Positions 1 to 8,639 of a stretch of 54,886 nt of DNA are shown piece by piece. Source of the stretch: Streptomyces cirratus (GTDB lineage: Bacteria; Actinomycetota; Actinomycetes; Streptomycetales; Streptomycetaceae); contig NZ_BMVP01000026.1 in the NCBI RefSeq assembly GCF_014650775.1, positions 1-54,886 of the forward strand, given 5' to 3'. The stretch's first letter is position 1. Every line of letters starts with the position of its first letter. The notes beneath the pieces were generated by a model. That model was not told where the DNA came from, did no database searches, and saw nothing but the letters and a program-made list of their open reading frames with translations. A program made the translations under genes and the position numbers.

Positions 1-100
1 CCGAATCATCACACTGGTTACGCCCGACCAGGGCATCTCAACAAGATCCTGTTACGAGCTCTTAGGGCGTGCAGATCTTTAACTCGTTGCTTTCCGTTCG

Positions 101-427
101 GTGGTTCGTTGGTCTGGCACGAGCGGGCTGGATGGGCAACAGGCCGTGCTGGCAGCCAAGTTCGAGGCGATTCTGCCGCACTTCGACGAGCGGCGGCGTC
201 GCCTGCTGATAGGGGCGGAGGCCCAGCCCCTCGGCCAGGGCGGGATCGGGGCAGTCGCCCGTGCCGCCGGTGTCCGTGAGGCCACAGTGTCTGTCGGAGT
301 GCGGGAACTCGACTCCGGAGGCGCCGTTGGGAACGCATTCCGCCGGCCAGGCGCTTACGTGCCGACCTACGCATCGGCGTACGTGTCGAGCGGGACCATC
401 AGGACGCTGAGCTGCGACGACAGCTGA
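101..427 (+). pseudogene. N-terminal remnant of an ISAzo13-type transposase
   Basis: The first 70 or so codons read like the N-terminus of ISAzo13-family transposases: an FDERRRRLLIGAEAQPLG stretch, then GGIGAVARAAGV and VREL, a small helix-turn-helix region. After about base 325 the expected continuation (a Gly/Pro/Arg-rich linker) is only found in shifted frames and the catalytic domain is absent. The reading frame stops after 108 codons against the several hundred of an intact family member. I infer a decayed 5' fragment. The family call rests on remembered consensus, not a search. Confidence 0.6.
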
Positions 428-446
428 TTCTTCCCCGGATAACCTC

Positions 447-608
447 CGGTCCTCCTGCTAACTACTCGCCGATCGTCAGCCAGTCGTCGCCTATGCCGTC
501 AAGGTCGTTCGTCCTCCCCTTCCGCTGCTTAGCTCTCGGGGGTGGGCGCTCCACCGTGACGGCGTCTCCTACTGTCCAGTATCGGTCTCGTAGTTAGCAG
601 GAGGACCG
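447..608. repeat. Perfect 19-bp inverted repeat, arms 124 bp apart
   Basis: CGGTCCTCCTGCTAACTAC at 447-465 is the exact reverse complement of 590-608. The right arm contains AGGAGG, the ribosome binding site of the small gene starting at 616. A transcript entering from the left could therefore fold the arms together and hide that site. The arms could also be the ends of a short non-autonomous element; I see no obvious target duplication outside them. Confidence 0.75.
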
Positions 609-615
609 ACCCATC

Positions 616-834
616 ATGAAGCGTTACGTCGACATGGAAACCGGCGAGATCATCGATGCTGTGCGCTTCCACGCAATGCAGGTTCCGATAGCCATGGCGA
701 CCCGGGCAAGCCCCCCGAGGCGCCCGTTGACTGCTCAACCGAGTGGGGAACGGAGAGCAGGATTGGCGAATTTCGCGAATCCCCATCACCCCGGCCGGCG
801 AACCCTCGGCCCCGGCACCACCGCCGCTCCGTGA
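616..834 (+). CDS. Small hypothetical protein (72 aa)
   Basis: ATG start with an excellent ribosome binding site (AGGAGG ending about 9 bases upstream), which is the main reason to believe this ORF. The N-terminus MKRYVDMETGEIIDA resembles small conserved actinobacterial proteins, while the second half is Pro/Arg-rich and low in complexity, so the original C-terminus may have been lost. No domain recognised. Its translation signal lies within the arm of a long inverted repeat (447-608). Confidence 0.4.
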   Translation: MKRYVDMETGEIIDAVRFHAMQVPIAMATRASPPRRPLTAQPSGERRAGLANFANPHHPGRRTLGPGTTAAP

Positions 835-915
835 CTGACCCACCAGGCGCGCCCGCCCATCCCGCCTCCTCCAGGCCAGAGCCGGGCGCGCAGCTCACCC
901 ACCGCCGCGCACCAC

Positions 916-971
916 TCGTCAGTCACCAATCGTCGGTCACCACTCGTCAGTCACCACTTGTCGGTCACCAC
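916..971. repeat. Four tandem 14-bp iterons
   Basis: Four head-to-tail copies of TCGTCRGTCACCAM occupy 916-929, 930-943, 944-957 and 958-971, alternating A and G at position 6. They are followed by a short A-rich run (about 976-982) and two more GTCACC/TCACC words ending in a GGTGAC inversion near 1003. Such arrays bind a Rep or regulatory protein. No rep gene is adjacent, so an operator or an orphan origin fragment are both possible. The rest of 835-1232 holds no gene I can support. Confidence 0.6.
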
Positions 972-1232
972 TCACCAAAAAAGTCACCGGACAACTCACC
1001 GGTGACCGCCCTTCCAGGTCAAGGAACGCCGGGACGGGCCGTAATCGAGCGCGGCCGCGGCGGCCGGGGCTGTGTCTCGTGTGCGCGACGGGCTGGTGCG
1101 TATGCCCGCGACCACGAGAGCACCTGACCTTCGCAATTGACGCGGCGCACGGCGAGTCCAACAGACTTCGCCTTGGTGCCCAATACGGTGTCCACGCCGC
1201 CCGGTGCGCGGCGTGGGCGGCGGGTATCGGAG

Positions 1233-2482
1233 ATGCAGGACGGGAGGAAGACCGGGTTGACGCAGGCCGTGGTGAGCGAGCTGGACGAGCGGGTGCCGGG
1301 GCGGCGTTGGACGGTGCGTCTGGACGCCGCCGGCCGGGGCAGTACGGCGGTGCGTCTCTCGTGCAGCCGGCCCGGCTGCGCCGAGCAGCGTCTGCCGTCC
1401 GCGGCTGCCAGCCGTGCGGCTGCGGTCGCCCACATCAAGGCCCACCTGCGATCCGCCCCCGCCCCGAGACCCGCGGCGTACTGCGCGTGCCGGCTCGCGG
1501 ACTGCCACACCCATCTTCCCCACACTGGTCGGTCGCGTATGGACCCCTGGCGGTGCGGCGGCCCGGTCGTCCTGGCCGTGGTCACCGACCGGGAAGCTCG
1601 CTGGTGGCAGGTCATGGAGTGCTGCTCCCGATGCGCGGCCGCCACCCCGGAGCGAAGACCGCCGCCACCTCCCAGCCGCCCACCGTCGCGGACCACCCGA
1701 CCACCCCGGCCATCCCGACCGCGGGTGCGGGGGCGCCGCAGGTTTCCGACCACCCCGTCGCCGCCGGCCCGCTCCCGGCTCCCCGCACCACCCCGGCGCA
1801 GCGCCGCCCACACCAGGCGAAGATCGCCCAGCGGGTCATCCCCCATGATCTGCGGCCCGCAGCTTTGCGGGACGAACTCATCGAACTCGGTGACCTCTTC
1901 TGCGCCTACCAGCAGCGCGAGGAGCCCGACCTGGAGCTGCTCACCGGCCTCCAGGAACGCAAGGCCCGCGCCTTCATCACCTGGGCCGACGTCACCAGCG
2001 AGGGGGCCCTGCGGTGGGAGGCTCGGCGCGCCGAGCAGGCCGCCGCCACCGCCCGCCTCCAGCACCAGCAGCGCACCGGCGACATCACCGGCGACGACGG
2101 GCCGCCCGTGGACCGGCTGCTGAGCGTCTCGGGGCAGTGGGAGCACGCCCGGTCCGTCCTCGCGCACGTGGCCGGCCACACCCCGCTGCCCGGACCGGAT
2201 GCGCGTCTGCTGGTGCTGATGCTGACCTTGCGCACCGCGCACACCGGCACCGGGAACCTCGTCGGCCAGGACCTCACCGCGCTCGGCCTGACCGATCCGC
2301 AGGACCTGGTCGAACAGCTGACCGGATGCGGCTGGCTGTCCCTGCCCGGCACGGCCGACGACCTGCTCGCCTCCCGGCCGGAGAACGCCACCCCGATCAC
2401 CGTCCCCTCCCTCGCGCCTCGCGAGGATGGGACGGGCCCGTTCACGTTCGGCAAGAAGATGCGGCCCAAGCTCTCCGGCTAG
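1233..2482 (+). pseudogene. Conserved Streptomyces hypothetical protein, frameshifted
   Basis: Two good coding segments lie in different frames. The first, from ATG 1233 to about 1650, begins MQDGRKTGLTQAVVSELDE and carries a Cys/His-rich part (CSRPGCAEQ, CACRLADCHTH, ECCSRCAAA) that looks metal-binding. The second, from about 1640 to the stop at 2482, reads through a Pro-rich linker into KIAQRVIPHDLRPAALR, FCAYQQREEPDLELL and KARAFITWADVT, then an alpha-helical C-terminus. I remember a single-chain Streptomyces family with this order, so one indel near 1640-1700 has split the gene, or there is a sequencing error. Function unknown; the Cys pairs suggest a zinc-binding N-terminus. Confidence 0.6.
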
Positions 2483-2528
2483 GCCCAGAAGGTATCAACA
2501 CTGGGCACACACCACCTGCCGTCGCTGC

Positions 2529-2675
2529 CTAGCGCCCGGAAGAGATCTTCTCGCCGACGGTGTTCCAGACCTCGGATACAACTGACCGAAGCGATACGTG
2601 ACGAGCCAGCGAATGCACCTCCGCACAGAGGTGTACCACAGCCGTTTCAAGCGCGTCTGTCAGCCCGACGCTCAT
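2529..2675 (-). CDS. Small hypothetical protein (48 aa), coupled to the membrane protein gene
   Basis: The ATG at 2675 overlaps the TGA of the upstream membrane protein gene in an ATGA arrangement (2672-2675), a typical translational-coupling layout. The product, starting MSVGLTDALETAVVHLCAEV, is amphipathic and mostly helical with no signal peptide. No family recognised. Support is the overlap plus normal composition; length alone would not suffice. Confidence 0.4.
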   Translation of the reverse strand: MSVGLTDALETAVVHLCAEVHSLARHVSLRSVVSEVWNTVGEKISSGR

Positions 2676-3525
2676 GGAGCTTGAACATGCCCACCGGGCA
2701 AAGCCTTCACATTGAACGCCCGCACGAGCGCGGTCCCGGGGAACAGCGCGGCGATCTGGCCAGTCATGACGATCAGCGCGCGTACGGCGGGAAGGCTCCG
2801 CCCGGCCACCGTGTACCCGACCAGACCAAGCGCCACCGGCACCAGCAAGATCAGCCACCACAACGGCCACCAGTAGAACGTCGCCAGGATCAGCACCCCG
2901 GCGACGGCTGCGGCCATGGCCCAGATGACGCGGAGCAGCCTGTCGAAAAGGTTGCCCAGGTCGATGCTCCACGCGGGCGGATCCGGCTCGTGGTGCATGC
3001 GGGCCCGCACAGCGGGCCACCAGTCGGTGTAGGCGTCCCACGGATCCACAAGGAGCAGCACTCCAGGCGCCCACAGGAAGGCGCCGACTCCCCCCGCGGT
3101 CCGGGAGTACCAGGTGCTGAGCGCGTAATTCAACATCGCGCCGGCCACGACCAGCAGCACTCCCAGGCTCCGGCAGGCCACCAGGACCACCAATCGCATC
3201 ACGATCCGATCCTCGTCGTCCACCGCCTCCCCCGGCTGGGACGGCCCGGACGCCGGCAGTTCACTACCGAGCCGCTCCCGTAAATGCGCGCCCTCCTGCA
3301 AGAACCCCTCGGCTGTCGCCAACGCCCGCTCGACGTCGGCGAGGAAAAAGTCCTCATGCAACTCGGCCGGCAGCTGGGCCGCGACCGGCACGGCCTCCTC
3401 CGCACTCGGCGCGGCTGCTCGCAACCGGGCCAGCTCCTCCTGCAACGCGACGCTCTCCAGCTGCGCTCGCGAGGCCAGCAGCTCCGCCTCATATCGGGCC
3501 TGGCGCCCAGTCCAGCTGCGCCACC
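2672..3525 (-). CDS. Coiled-coil plus multi-pass membrane protein, probable N-terminal frameshift
   Basis: A short coiled coil (YEAELLASRAQLESVALQEE) leads into a hydrophilic linker and then two pairs of strongly hydrophobic segments (around VVLVACRSLGVLLVVAGAML and MAAAVAGVLILATFYWWPLW). The C-terminal half is therefore membrane-embedded. In the frame of this domain no plausible start lies near the coiled coil. A GTG at 3523-3525 in the next frame gives MAQLDWA, which would join smoothly to QARYEAELLAS if one C were removed near 3504-3508. I therefore place the real start at 3525 and infer a 1-bp insertion (mutation or sequencing error). It is divergent from the HNH gene at 3591. Function unknown. 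Confidence 0.5.
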
Positions 3526-3590
3526 CGCTCGGGTGACTCGCACCCCGGCCCCCTGTCGGAAAGATCGGACAGCCCGGTACACCGGCGTAT

Positions 3591-4307
3591 GTGATCAAGA
3601 ACCTGCTGCGGCGCGGCCTGCCCGCCCTCGCCCTCTGCACCCTTCCCCTCCTCTCCTCCACCCCCACCGCACACTCCGAACCCGCAGAACGCGCCCTCGG
3701 GCAAACCGCGGCCGGCCCGGCCGGCGCACGTGCACCGCTGCCGCTCTACGAGGCGATCGACCGGCTGCCGGTCGCCCCGGAACACCGTGACGGCTACCGA
3801 CGCGACCTGTACAAGCACTGGAACCGCGGACTGAAGCTGACCGACGGCTGCGACACCAGGAAGGAGGTCATCCTCTCCGAAGCCGTCGTCGCGCCGCAGG
3901 TCGCGGCCGGCTGCAAGCTGACCGGCGGATCCTGGCGCAGCGCCTACGACAACCTCGTCGTGACAGACGCCGCGCGCCTCGATGTCGATCACTTCGTGCC
4001 GCTCGCGGAGGTCTACGACTCCGAGCGGACGCCGTGGAACGCGGCACGGCGGGAGGCGTACGCCAACGACCAGAACAGCCCCGACACACTGATCGCGGTC
4101 TCCGCCGCCTCCAACCGGTCCAAGGCCGACAAGGACCCAGCCGAATGGCTGCCTTCCGACGCCTCCTACCACTGCACCTACGCGGCGACCTGGGTCGCCA
4201 CGAAGCTCCGCTGGGACCTGGCCGTCGACGACAACGAGCGCCAGGCCCTCCTCGGACTCGCCGAGGACTGCCCCATTACCACCGTGGTCTACGAGAGGGC
4301 TGCCTGA
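3591..4307 (+). CDS. Secreted HNH-family endonuclease (DUF1524-like)
   Basis: GTG start, 238 aa. Residues 1-28 form a classical signal peptide (basic MIKNLLRRG, hydrophobic core, Ala-rich end), so the protein is exported. The nuclease core shows DVDHFVPLAE (about residues 126-135), the DxDH beta-beta-alpha-metal element, followed by ANDQNSPDTLIAVSAASNRS and KADKDPAEWLP, the Asn-rich part of the HNH fold. Four Cys residues (DGCDT, AGCKL, YHCTY, EDCPI) probably form disulfides outside the cell. Secreted HNH nucleases of this type are common in Streptomyces and thought to degrade extracellular DNA or act in competition; the role here is inferred. Confidence 0.8.
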   Translation: MIKNLLRRGLPALALCTLPLLSSTPTAHSEPAERALGQTAAGPAGARAPLPLYEAIDRLPVAPEHRDGYRRDLYKHWNRGLKLTDGCDTRKEVILSEAVVAPQVAAGCKLTGGSWRSAYDNLVVTDAARLDVDHFVPLAEVYDSERTPWNAARREAYANDQNSPDTLIAVSAASNRSKADKDPAEWLPSDASYHCTYAATWVATKLRWDLAVDDNERQALLGLAEDCPITTVVYERAA

Positions 4308-4383
4308 ATCGATGAGGCACACCGCACGCGGCCCGACGACGCGGCTTCGTCAAGGAGCACCCAGAAGCGGCCGTTGTGCGGTG

Positions 4384-6444
4384 TCAACTGGCGGGGACGA
4401 GGTCGGCGACGAGTGCGGCGAACTCCTCAGGGTCAAGGATGCGGATGCCGAGTTCTTCGGCCTTGGCGCGCTTGGACCCGGCCTTCTCGCCCGCCACCAG
4501 CAGGGTGGTGCGCTTGGACACCGATGACGATGCCTTTCCGCCGGCGCGCTCGATCAGCTCGTTCATCTCGTTGCGGGACAACGCCGCAAGAGGCCCGGAC
4601 ATCGAGCCGGTCATCACAACGGCTTGCCCCGCCAGCGGGGCCGACGGCCCGGCCGCCGCGGCCTCGCCGCCGCTTGCGTCGCCCGCGTCGGCCGGGGGCT
4701 TGTGCTGCGGTTCGGTGACCTGGGTGCCGACCTGCTGGGCCTGGAGCTTGTCCAGGAGCGGGGCGAGTTCGGCGAGTTCAGCCGCGATGACGCGGGCCTT
4801 CTCCGCCCCGATCCCGTCGACCCCGGCCAGCATGTCGGCATCCGCGGCGCGGATGGCGGCCATCGAGCCGAAGTGCGCGGCGATCCGGCGGGACATCGTG
4901 CGCCCGGTGCCGCGGACGCCGAGGGCGCAGAAGACACGGTTCAGTGCGGCGCCGCGGGCCGTCTCGATCGCGGTCAGGAGGTTGGTGGCGCTGGTCTCGC
5001 CCATCCGCTCCAGGCCGAGGAGCTGCTCACGGGTGAGGGTGAACAGGTCGGCGATGTCGCCGACCAGGCCGGCCTCAACCAGCTGGACGGCGCGCGTGGT
5101 GCCGAGACCTTCGATGTCGAGCTGGTCGCGGCCGGCTGCGTAGACGACCGAGGCCACGGCCTGACAGCTGCGGCCCCGTATGCACCGCCACCGCTGCTCG
5201 GAGGTGTCGATCGCATCCCCGCAGCGCGGGCAGACCTCGGGGAAGACGATCGGGGTCTCGGCGCCGGTGCGCTGGTCGGCAAGGGGTGCCTCGACGCGGG
5301 GGATGACGTCGCCGGCCCGGTAGACGAACACCTGGTCGCCGATCATGAGCCCGCGGCGGGTGATGTCGGACGGGTTGTGGAGCGTGGCGTAGGTGACTGT
5401 CACCCCGTCGATGACCACGGGCTCCAGGACGGCGCGGGGGGCGATGATGCCGGTCCGGCCGACGTTCCACTCCACCGCCAGTAGACGCGTCACCTTGTGC
5501 TCGGCCGCCAATTTCCGGGCCACCGCCCACCTCGGCGCCCGCGAGCCGTTCCCGGCCTGCCGCTGGTCCTCCGCGGCGTCCGCCTTCACGACCACACCGT
5601 CGATCCCGAACGGCAGGCCGGCGCGCAGGCCGGCGATCACGTCGATACGTTCCTGCACCTGCTCCACGGTCTCGCAGCGCAGCGGCGCAGCAGCCGTGCT
5701 GGCAGCCGTATTCGCCCCGAGGACAGCCAGTTTCTCCAACAGAGCCGTGTGGCCGAGATCGTCCAGGCCGATCGCGCCATAGGCGAAGAACGTCAGCTCG
5801 ATCCGGTAGAGGCGGTCCTTCGCGCGCAGGGTGCCGGCCGCTCCGCTGCGCGGGTGCGCGAAGGGCGTGGCCTCGTGGGCGAGGCGGATCCGGTTGGCCT
5901 CCTCGAACTGGGCAGTCGTCAGCAGCACCTCGCCCCGCAGTTCAACGTCGACCGGCTCGGTGAGCACCTTCGGCAGGCCCAGGACGGCGTCGGCGGCGTG
6001 CGTGATGTCCTCGCCGGCCAGCCCGTCACCGCGGGTCAGAAGCTGAACCAGCCGACCGGCCCGGTAGCGCGCGGCCACCGCCAGGCCGTCGAGCTTGGGC
6101 TCCACACACCAGCCGGCCACCGGGCGGCCCAGGCGCCGTTCCAGCCCGGCCGCCCATTCCGCGAGTTCGGCGGCGTCGAAGACGTTGTCGAGGGAGAGCA
6201 TCGGCACCGAGTGCGGCACATCGCCCTGCACCGCCCCGCCCGCCACCTTCCCCGTCGGCGACTCGGCGAGCACCTCCTCCGGGTGGGCCTCCTCATAGGC
6301 GGCGATAGCGCGCAGCAACCCGTCGTACTCGTCGTCACCGAGCGGGGTGGCCCCGTCGCCGTAGTACGCGGCCGACGCCGCCAGGGCAGTGGTCACAGCC
6401 TCCACGTAGGCGGCAGGGGAGAGCAGGGCACTGTTTTCGGTCAT
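4384..6444 (-). CDS. ligA: NAD+-dependent DNA ligase
   Basis: 686 aa from the ATG at 6444; two more ATGs at 6453 and 6456 give slightly longer versions. The adenylation site is CVEPKLDG with Lys117 as AMP acceptor and Asp119-Gly120 completing KxDG. The usual order follows: OB fold, a four-Cys zinc finger (CPRCG and CIRGRSCQ), helix-hairpin-helix repeats (LEGLGTT-like, LERMGETSATN, LAGVDGIGAEKA) and a C-terminal BRCT domain starting near GQAVVMTGSMSGPLA. It seals nicks using NAD+ in replication and repair. Full length, all motifs present. Streptomyces usually carry a chromosomal ligA; in this accessory setting it may be an extra copy. Fragments of a near-identical second copy lie at 7985-8081 and 10768-10996. 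Confidence 0.95.
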   Translation of the reverse strand: MTENSALLSPAAYVEAVTTALAASAAYYGDGATPLGDDEYDGLLRAIAAYEEAHPEEVLAESPTGKVAGGAVQGDVPHSVPMLSLDNVFDAAELAEWAAGLERRLGRPVAGWCVEPKLDGLAVAARYRAGRLVQLLTRGDGLAGEDITHAADAVLGLPKVLTEPVDVELRGEVLLTTAQFEEANRIRLAHEATPFAHPRSGAAGTLRAKDRLYRIELTFFAYGAIGLDDLGHTALLEKLAVLGANTAASTAAAPLRCETVEQVQERIDVIAGLRAGLPFGIDGVVVKADAAEDQRQAGNGSRAPRWAVARKLAAEHKVTRLLAVEWNVGRTGIIAPRAVLEPVVIDGVTVTYATLHNPSDITRRGLMIGDQVFVYRAGDVIPRVEAPLADQRTGAETPIVFPEVCPRCGDAIDTSEQRWRCIRGRSCQAVASVVYAAGRDQLDIEGLGTTRAVQLVEAGLVGDIADLFTLTREQLLGLERMGETSATNLLTAIETARGAALNRVFCALGVRGTGRTMSRRIAAHFGSMAAIRAADADMLAGVDGIGAEKARVIAAELAELAPLLDKLQAQQVGTQVTEPQHKPPADAGDASGGEAAAAGPSAPLAGQAVVMTGSMSGPLAALSRNEMNELIERAGGKASSSVSKRTTLLVAGEKAGSKRAKAEELGIRILDPEEFAALVADLVPAS

Positions 6445-6684
6445 GCAGATCATCATGCTGCCCCGGACTGACAACGCCCGGGGCGCCGACCCGCCTTGCG
6501 GCACACGGTCTGGAGTACCGCTCGGCGAGAGGCATCGAAGGTGAAGATTGTGACCTGCGCGTGGCGGGCTTGGCTTGGCCTACACCGTCGAAGACCGCGG
6601 CCCCGGCTCCTCCCGGGCGGCGGCGGTCGCGGCGGTCCCGTTCGCACCAGCTCGGTGAGAGGCGGCACTTCTATGTGCCTCTGC

Positions 6685-7164
6685 TCAGGCCATGTCACCC
6701 AGGTACATCGTCTGCCATGTACCCGCAGCGGCCTGGGCAACGACGTCAGTGAGCTGATCGCGCAGGTACAGAGGGATCATGCGCAGCTCACGGACCTTGT
6801 CGAGCGGCACCCACTCGACGCCGGTGTGGGTCGGATCCGGAATGCTACCGCCCAGTTTGGACGGCTCCGATACCACCTCACACCAGAACAGGGCATCCAC
6901 CCGGTGGTTACGGTCATACGCGATCGAACCATCCTCATGATTGGCGGGGATGTGTTCGCGTAGGAACAGCAGCTGTCCGGCGCGAACAGTCACCCCGGTC
7001 TCCTCCAGCACCTCCCGCTCGACAGTGCGGTGCAAGGGCTCGCCCAGATTCTGTCCGCCCCCGGGCGGCAGCCAGGTGTCCGGCTGAGGCCAGTTCCCCT
7101 TCACGAGCAGCACCTGACCGGCACGGACGACCAGGCCTGTCGCGGCTGTACGGATACGACTCAT
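6685..7164 (-). CDS. Nudix hydrolase
   Basis: 159 aa. A perfect Nudix box (G-x5-E-x7-REUxEExGU) spans about residues 36-58, with REVLEETGV as its core. These enzymes hydrolyse nucleoside diphosphates linked to another moiety; the substrate cannot be told from the sequence. The start ATG overlaps the stop of the upstream Nudix gene (ATGA, 7161-7164), so the two are translated together from one minus-strand transcript. Confidence 0.9.
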   Translation of the reverse strand: MSRIRTAATGLVVRAGQVLLVKGNWPQPDTWLPPGGGQNLGEPLHRTVEREVLEETGVTVRAGQLLFLREHIPANHEDGSIAYDRNHRVDALFWCEVVSEPSKLGGSIPDPTHTGVEWVPLDKVRELRMIPLYLRDQLTDVVAQAAAGTWQTMYLGDMA

Positions 7165-7649
7165 GTGGGCATCCCCTCTTGAAGGTAAGTGGCGCGGCCG
7201 ACCAGGGCTGCGGCATGAAGTGCGGCCAGCGTCTGAGGGTGTGCGGCGAGGGGATCCGGAAGGTCAGTTGGGTGGTGGAAGGCGTGCTGGTCGTGTTCGG
7301 GGCTGAGCTGGATATGTTGCCCGACGGGAAGCCTTTCGGCGAAGAAGTAGTCCACGACGGGCCCGGTTCCAAGGACGTTGGTCCTGTGGTCTATGCCGAT
7401 GAGGCAGGGTTTCGAGTCCAGCGTGATGCCAGTCTCCTCGAGCATTTCTCGGCGGGCCGCAGGCCAGGGGTTCTCGCCCTCATCGACCATGCCGCCGGGC
7501 AGCCACCAGGTGCCGCTCGCGTCTTCTTGGCCGGGGCCATACCGGAGTAACAGCATTCGGTCGTGGTCGTCCAGCAGCATGACGCACGACGCCACGAGAG
7601 CCTGCGGCTGCGTTTTCACCCACTTCTCGCGGGGAATCCAGTCACCCAC
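7161..7649 (-). CDS. Nudix hydrolase, first gene of a Nudix pair
   Basis: 162 aa. The Nudix box covers about residues 53-75 (GGMVDEGE, then REMLEETGI) and is complete. N-terminal WIPREKWVKTQPQALVA precedes the beta-strand start of the fold. The C-terminal part differs from the downstream paralogue, so the two probably have different substrates. An ATGA overlap with the second Nudix gene indicates an operon. Role unknown; sanitisation of damaged nucleotides or turnover of a nucleotide-linked metabolite are both consistent. Confidence 0.9.
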   Translation of the reverse strand: MGDWIPREKWVKTQPQALVASCVMLLDDHDRMLLLRYGPGQEDASGTWWLPGGMVDEGENPWPAARREMLEETGITLDSKPCLIGIDHRTNVLGTGPVVDYFFAERLPVGQHIQLSPEHDQHAFHHPTDLPDPLAAHPQTLAALHAAALVGRATYLQEGMPT

Positions 7650-7984
7650 CTACGTCTCCCTCCCAGCGGTCAGCGGGTCGCAGGCCCGGCTGTCCCAGGT
7701 GAAGAGACTGCCCCTCATGACACTGGCACATCCTTCTGGTCCAGGAGATCGGGCCGTCACCCGCAAATCAGGGAGATCACCGAAGCGGCTCGGCGAAGCA
7801 CAGACAACGGAGCAGAACTAAGGCAGAGCAGACCAGACCCCCCGGCCGCGGACCAGCGGGGCCCGCATGCAAGGGGTCACCAGGCTCGGATTCGTACCCT
7901 CGGCCGGTATCGCTGCTCCTTTGGCCGGCGCCGGACAGGGCCGCGCTGAGGGCTGGCGGGCCACGATGGGTAGGTGGTGGGGAG

Positions 7985-8081
7985 GAGACCGGCGACGAAG
8001 ACGGCGAAGGGGGTGAGGACGCGGATGCCCAGCTCTTCGCCCTTGGTGCGCTTGGAGCCGGCCTTCTCGCCCGCCCACTAG
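7985..8081 (-). pseudogene. ligA: 3'-terminal fragment of a second ligA copy
   Basis: This stretch is closely similar to the end of the intact ligA (about 4391-4497), including the part encoding the final BRCT strand (LGIRILDPEEF in the intact gene). It stops abruptly at CTCGCCCGCCCAC and is followed by unrelated coding sequence in the other orientation. It has the same strand and polarity as the 5' fragment at 10768-10996, as expected if one ligA copy was split by later insertions. Confidence 0.65.
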
Positions 8082-8209
8082 CCGCCGTGGTCGCCGCCGT
8101 GGTCCTGGCCGCTGCCGGAAACACCGAAGCCGCCACAGCTGTAGCGGCGATCGGGGCCGCGGCACTCGGCTTCGGTGGCGTTCAGATCACCGTTCATATC
8201 CGGCACTAA
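8082..8209 (+). pseudogene. C-terminal fragment of a small holin-like membrane protein
   Basis: The frame ending at the TAA of 8207-8209 reads a hydrophobic Ala/Val-rich stretch, AAAGNTEAATAVAAIGAAAL, then GFGGVQITVHIRH. I recall small Streptomyces membrane proteins with a GFGxQxxVHIRR-type ending. Its 5' part is missing, replaced by the ligA fragment, so this is debris from recombination. Family assignment is from memory. Confidence 0.4.
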
Positions 8210-8282
8210 GACGTCGTTTCTTTTGGGATGGCGATCTGCAAGGACTGGCGGGTTCGATGCTGATGACACAAGATCGGGTTCT

Positions 8283-8639
8283 ATGTCCCAGGCTGCATAT
8301 GTTCAGAACACGCACCTCCTGCGCACGAGCGCGTTCGATCTCTGGAGGCGGCTCAGGAGCCTTCTCGAAGGCCAGGGACTCGACCCGGCGACGACAGTGC
8401 TGGTCAACCTCTTCCCGGACGGGGGTGACCACGAGTTCGGCCAGTGCATAGATGAGGACGGCCGTGTCTACTCGTTCGACCTTGTCTACGACCGAGAGAC
8501 GCCCAAGGCGGAGAACAGGGCCGTCCTTCGCAACTGGACCGACGTCACTGACACATGGCAGCACCGTTCGTTCGCGGACGAGATCGCCAACGCCTTCATC
8601 TGGCGTCCACCATCGCGCAAGACCGCCCTGCCTGCCTGA
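8283..8639 (+). CDS. Hypothetical cytosolic protein (118 aa)
   Basis: ATG at 8283 begins MSQAAYVQNTHLLRTSAFDL. The composition is normal, with an acidic middle (FPDGGDHEFGQCIDEDGRVY) and an aromatic C-terminal part (WTDVTDTWQHRSFADEIANA) before the stop. No transmembrane segment or signal peptide. An in-frame upstream extension is possible but looks non-coding. The gene ends within about 30 bp of the IS5-type element, so its last residues may be altered. No known domain recognised. Confidence 0.55.
   Translation: MSQAAYVQNTHLLRTSAFDLWRRLRSLLEGQGLDPATTVLVNLFPDGGDHEFGQCIDEDGRVYSFDLVYDRETPKAENRAVLRNWTDVTDTWQHRSFADEIANAFIWRPPSRKTALPA

Noticed and set aside
4376..6471. Several long plus-strand frames opposite ligA
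   Set aside because: Shadows of the ligase gene in high-GC DNA; no start signals or family motifs.
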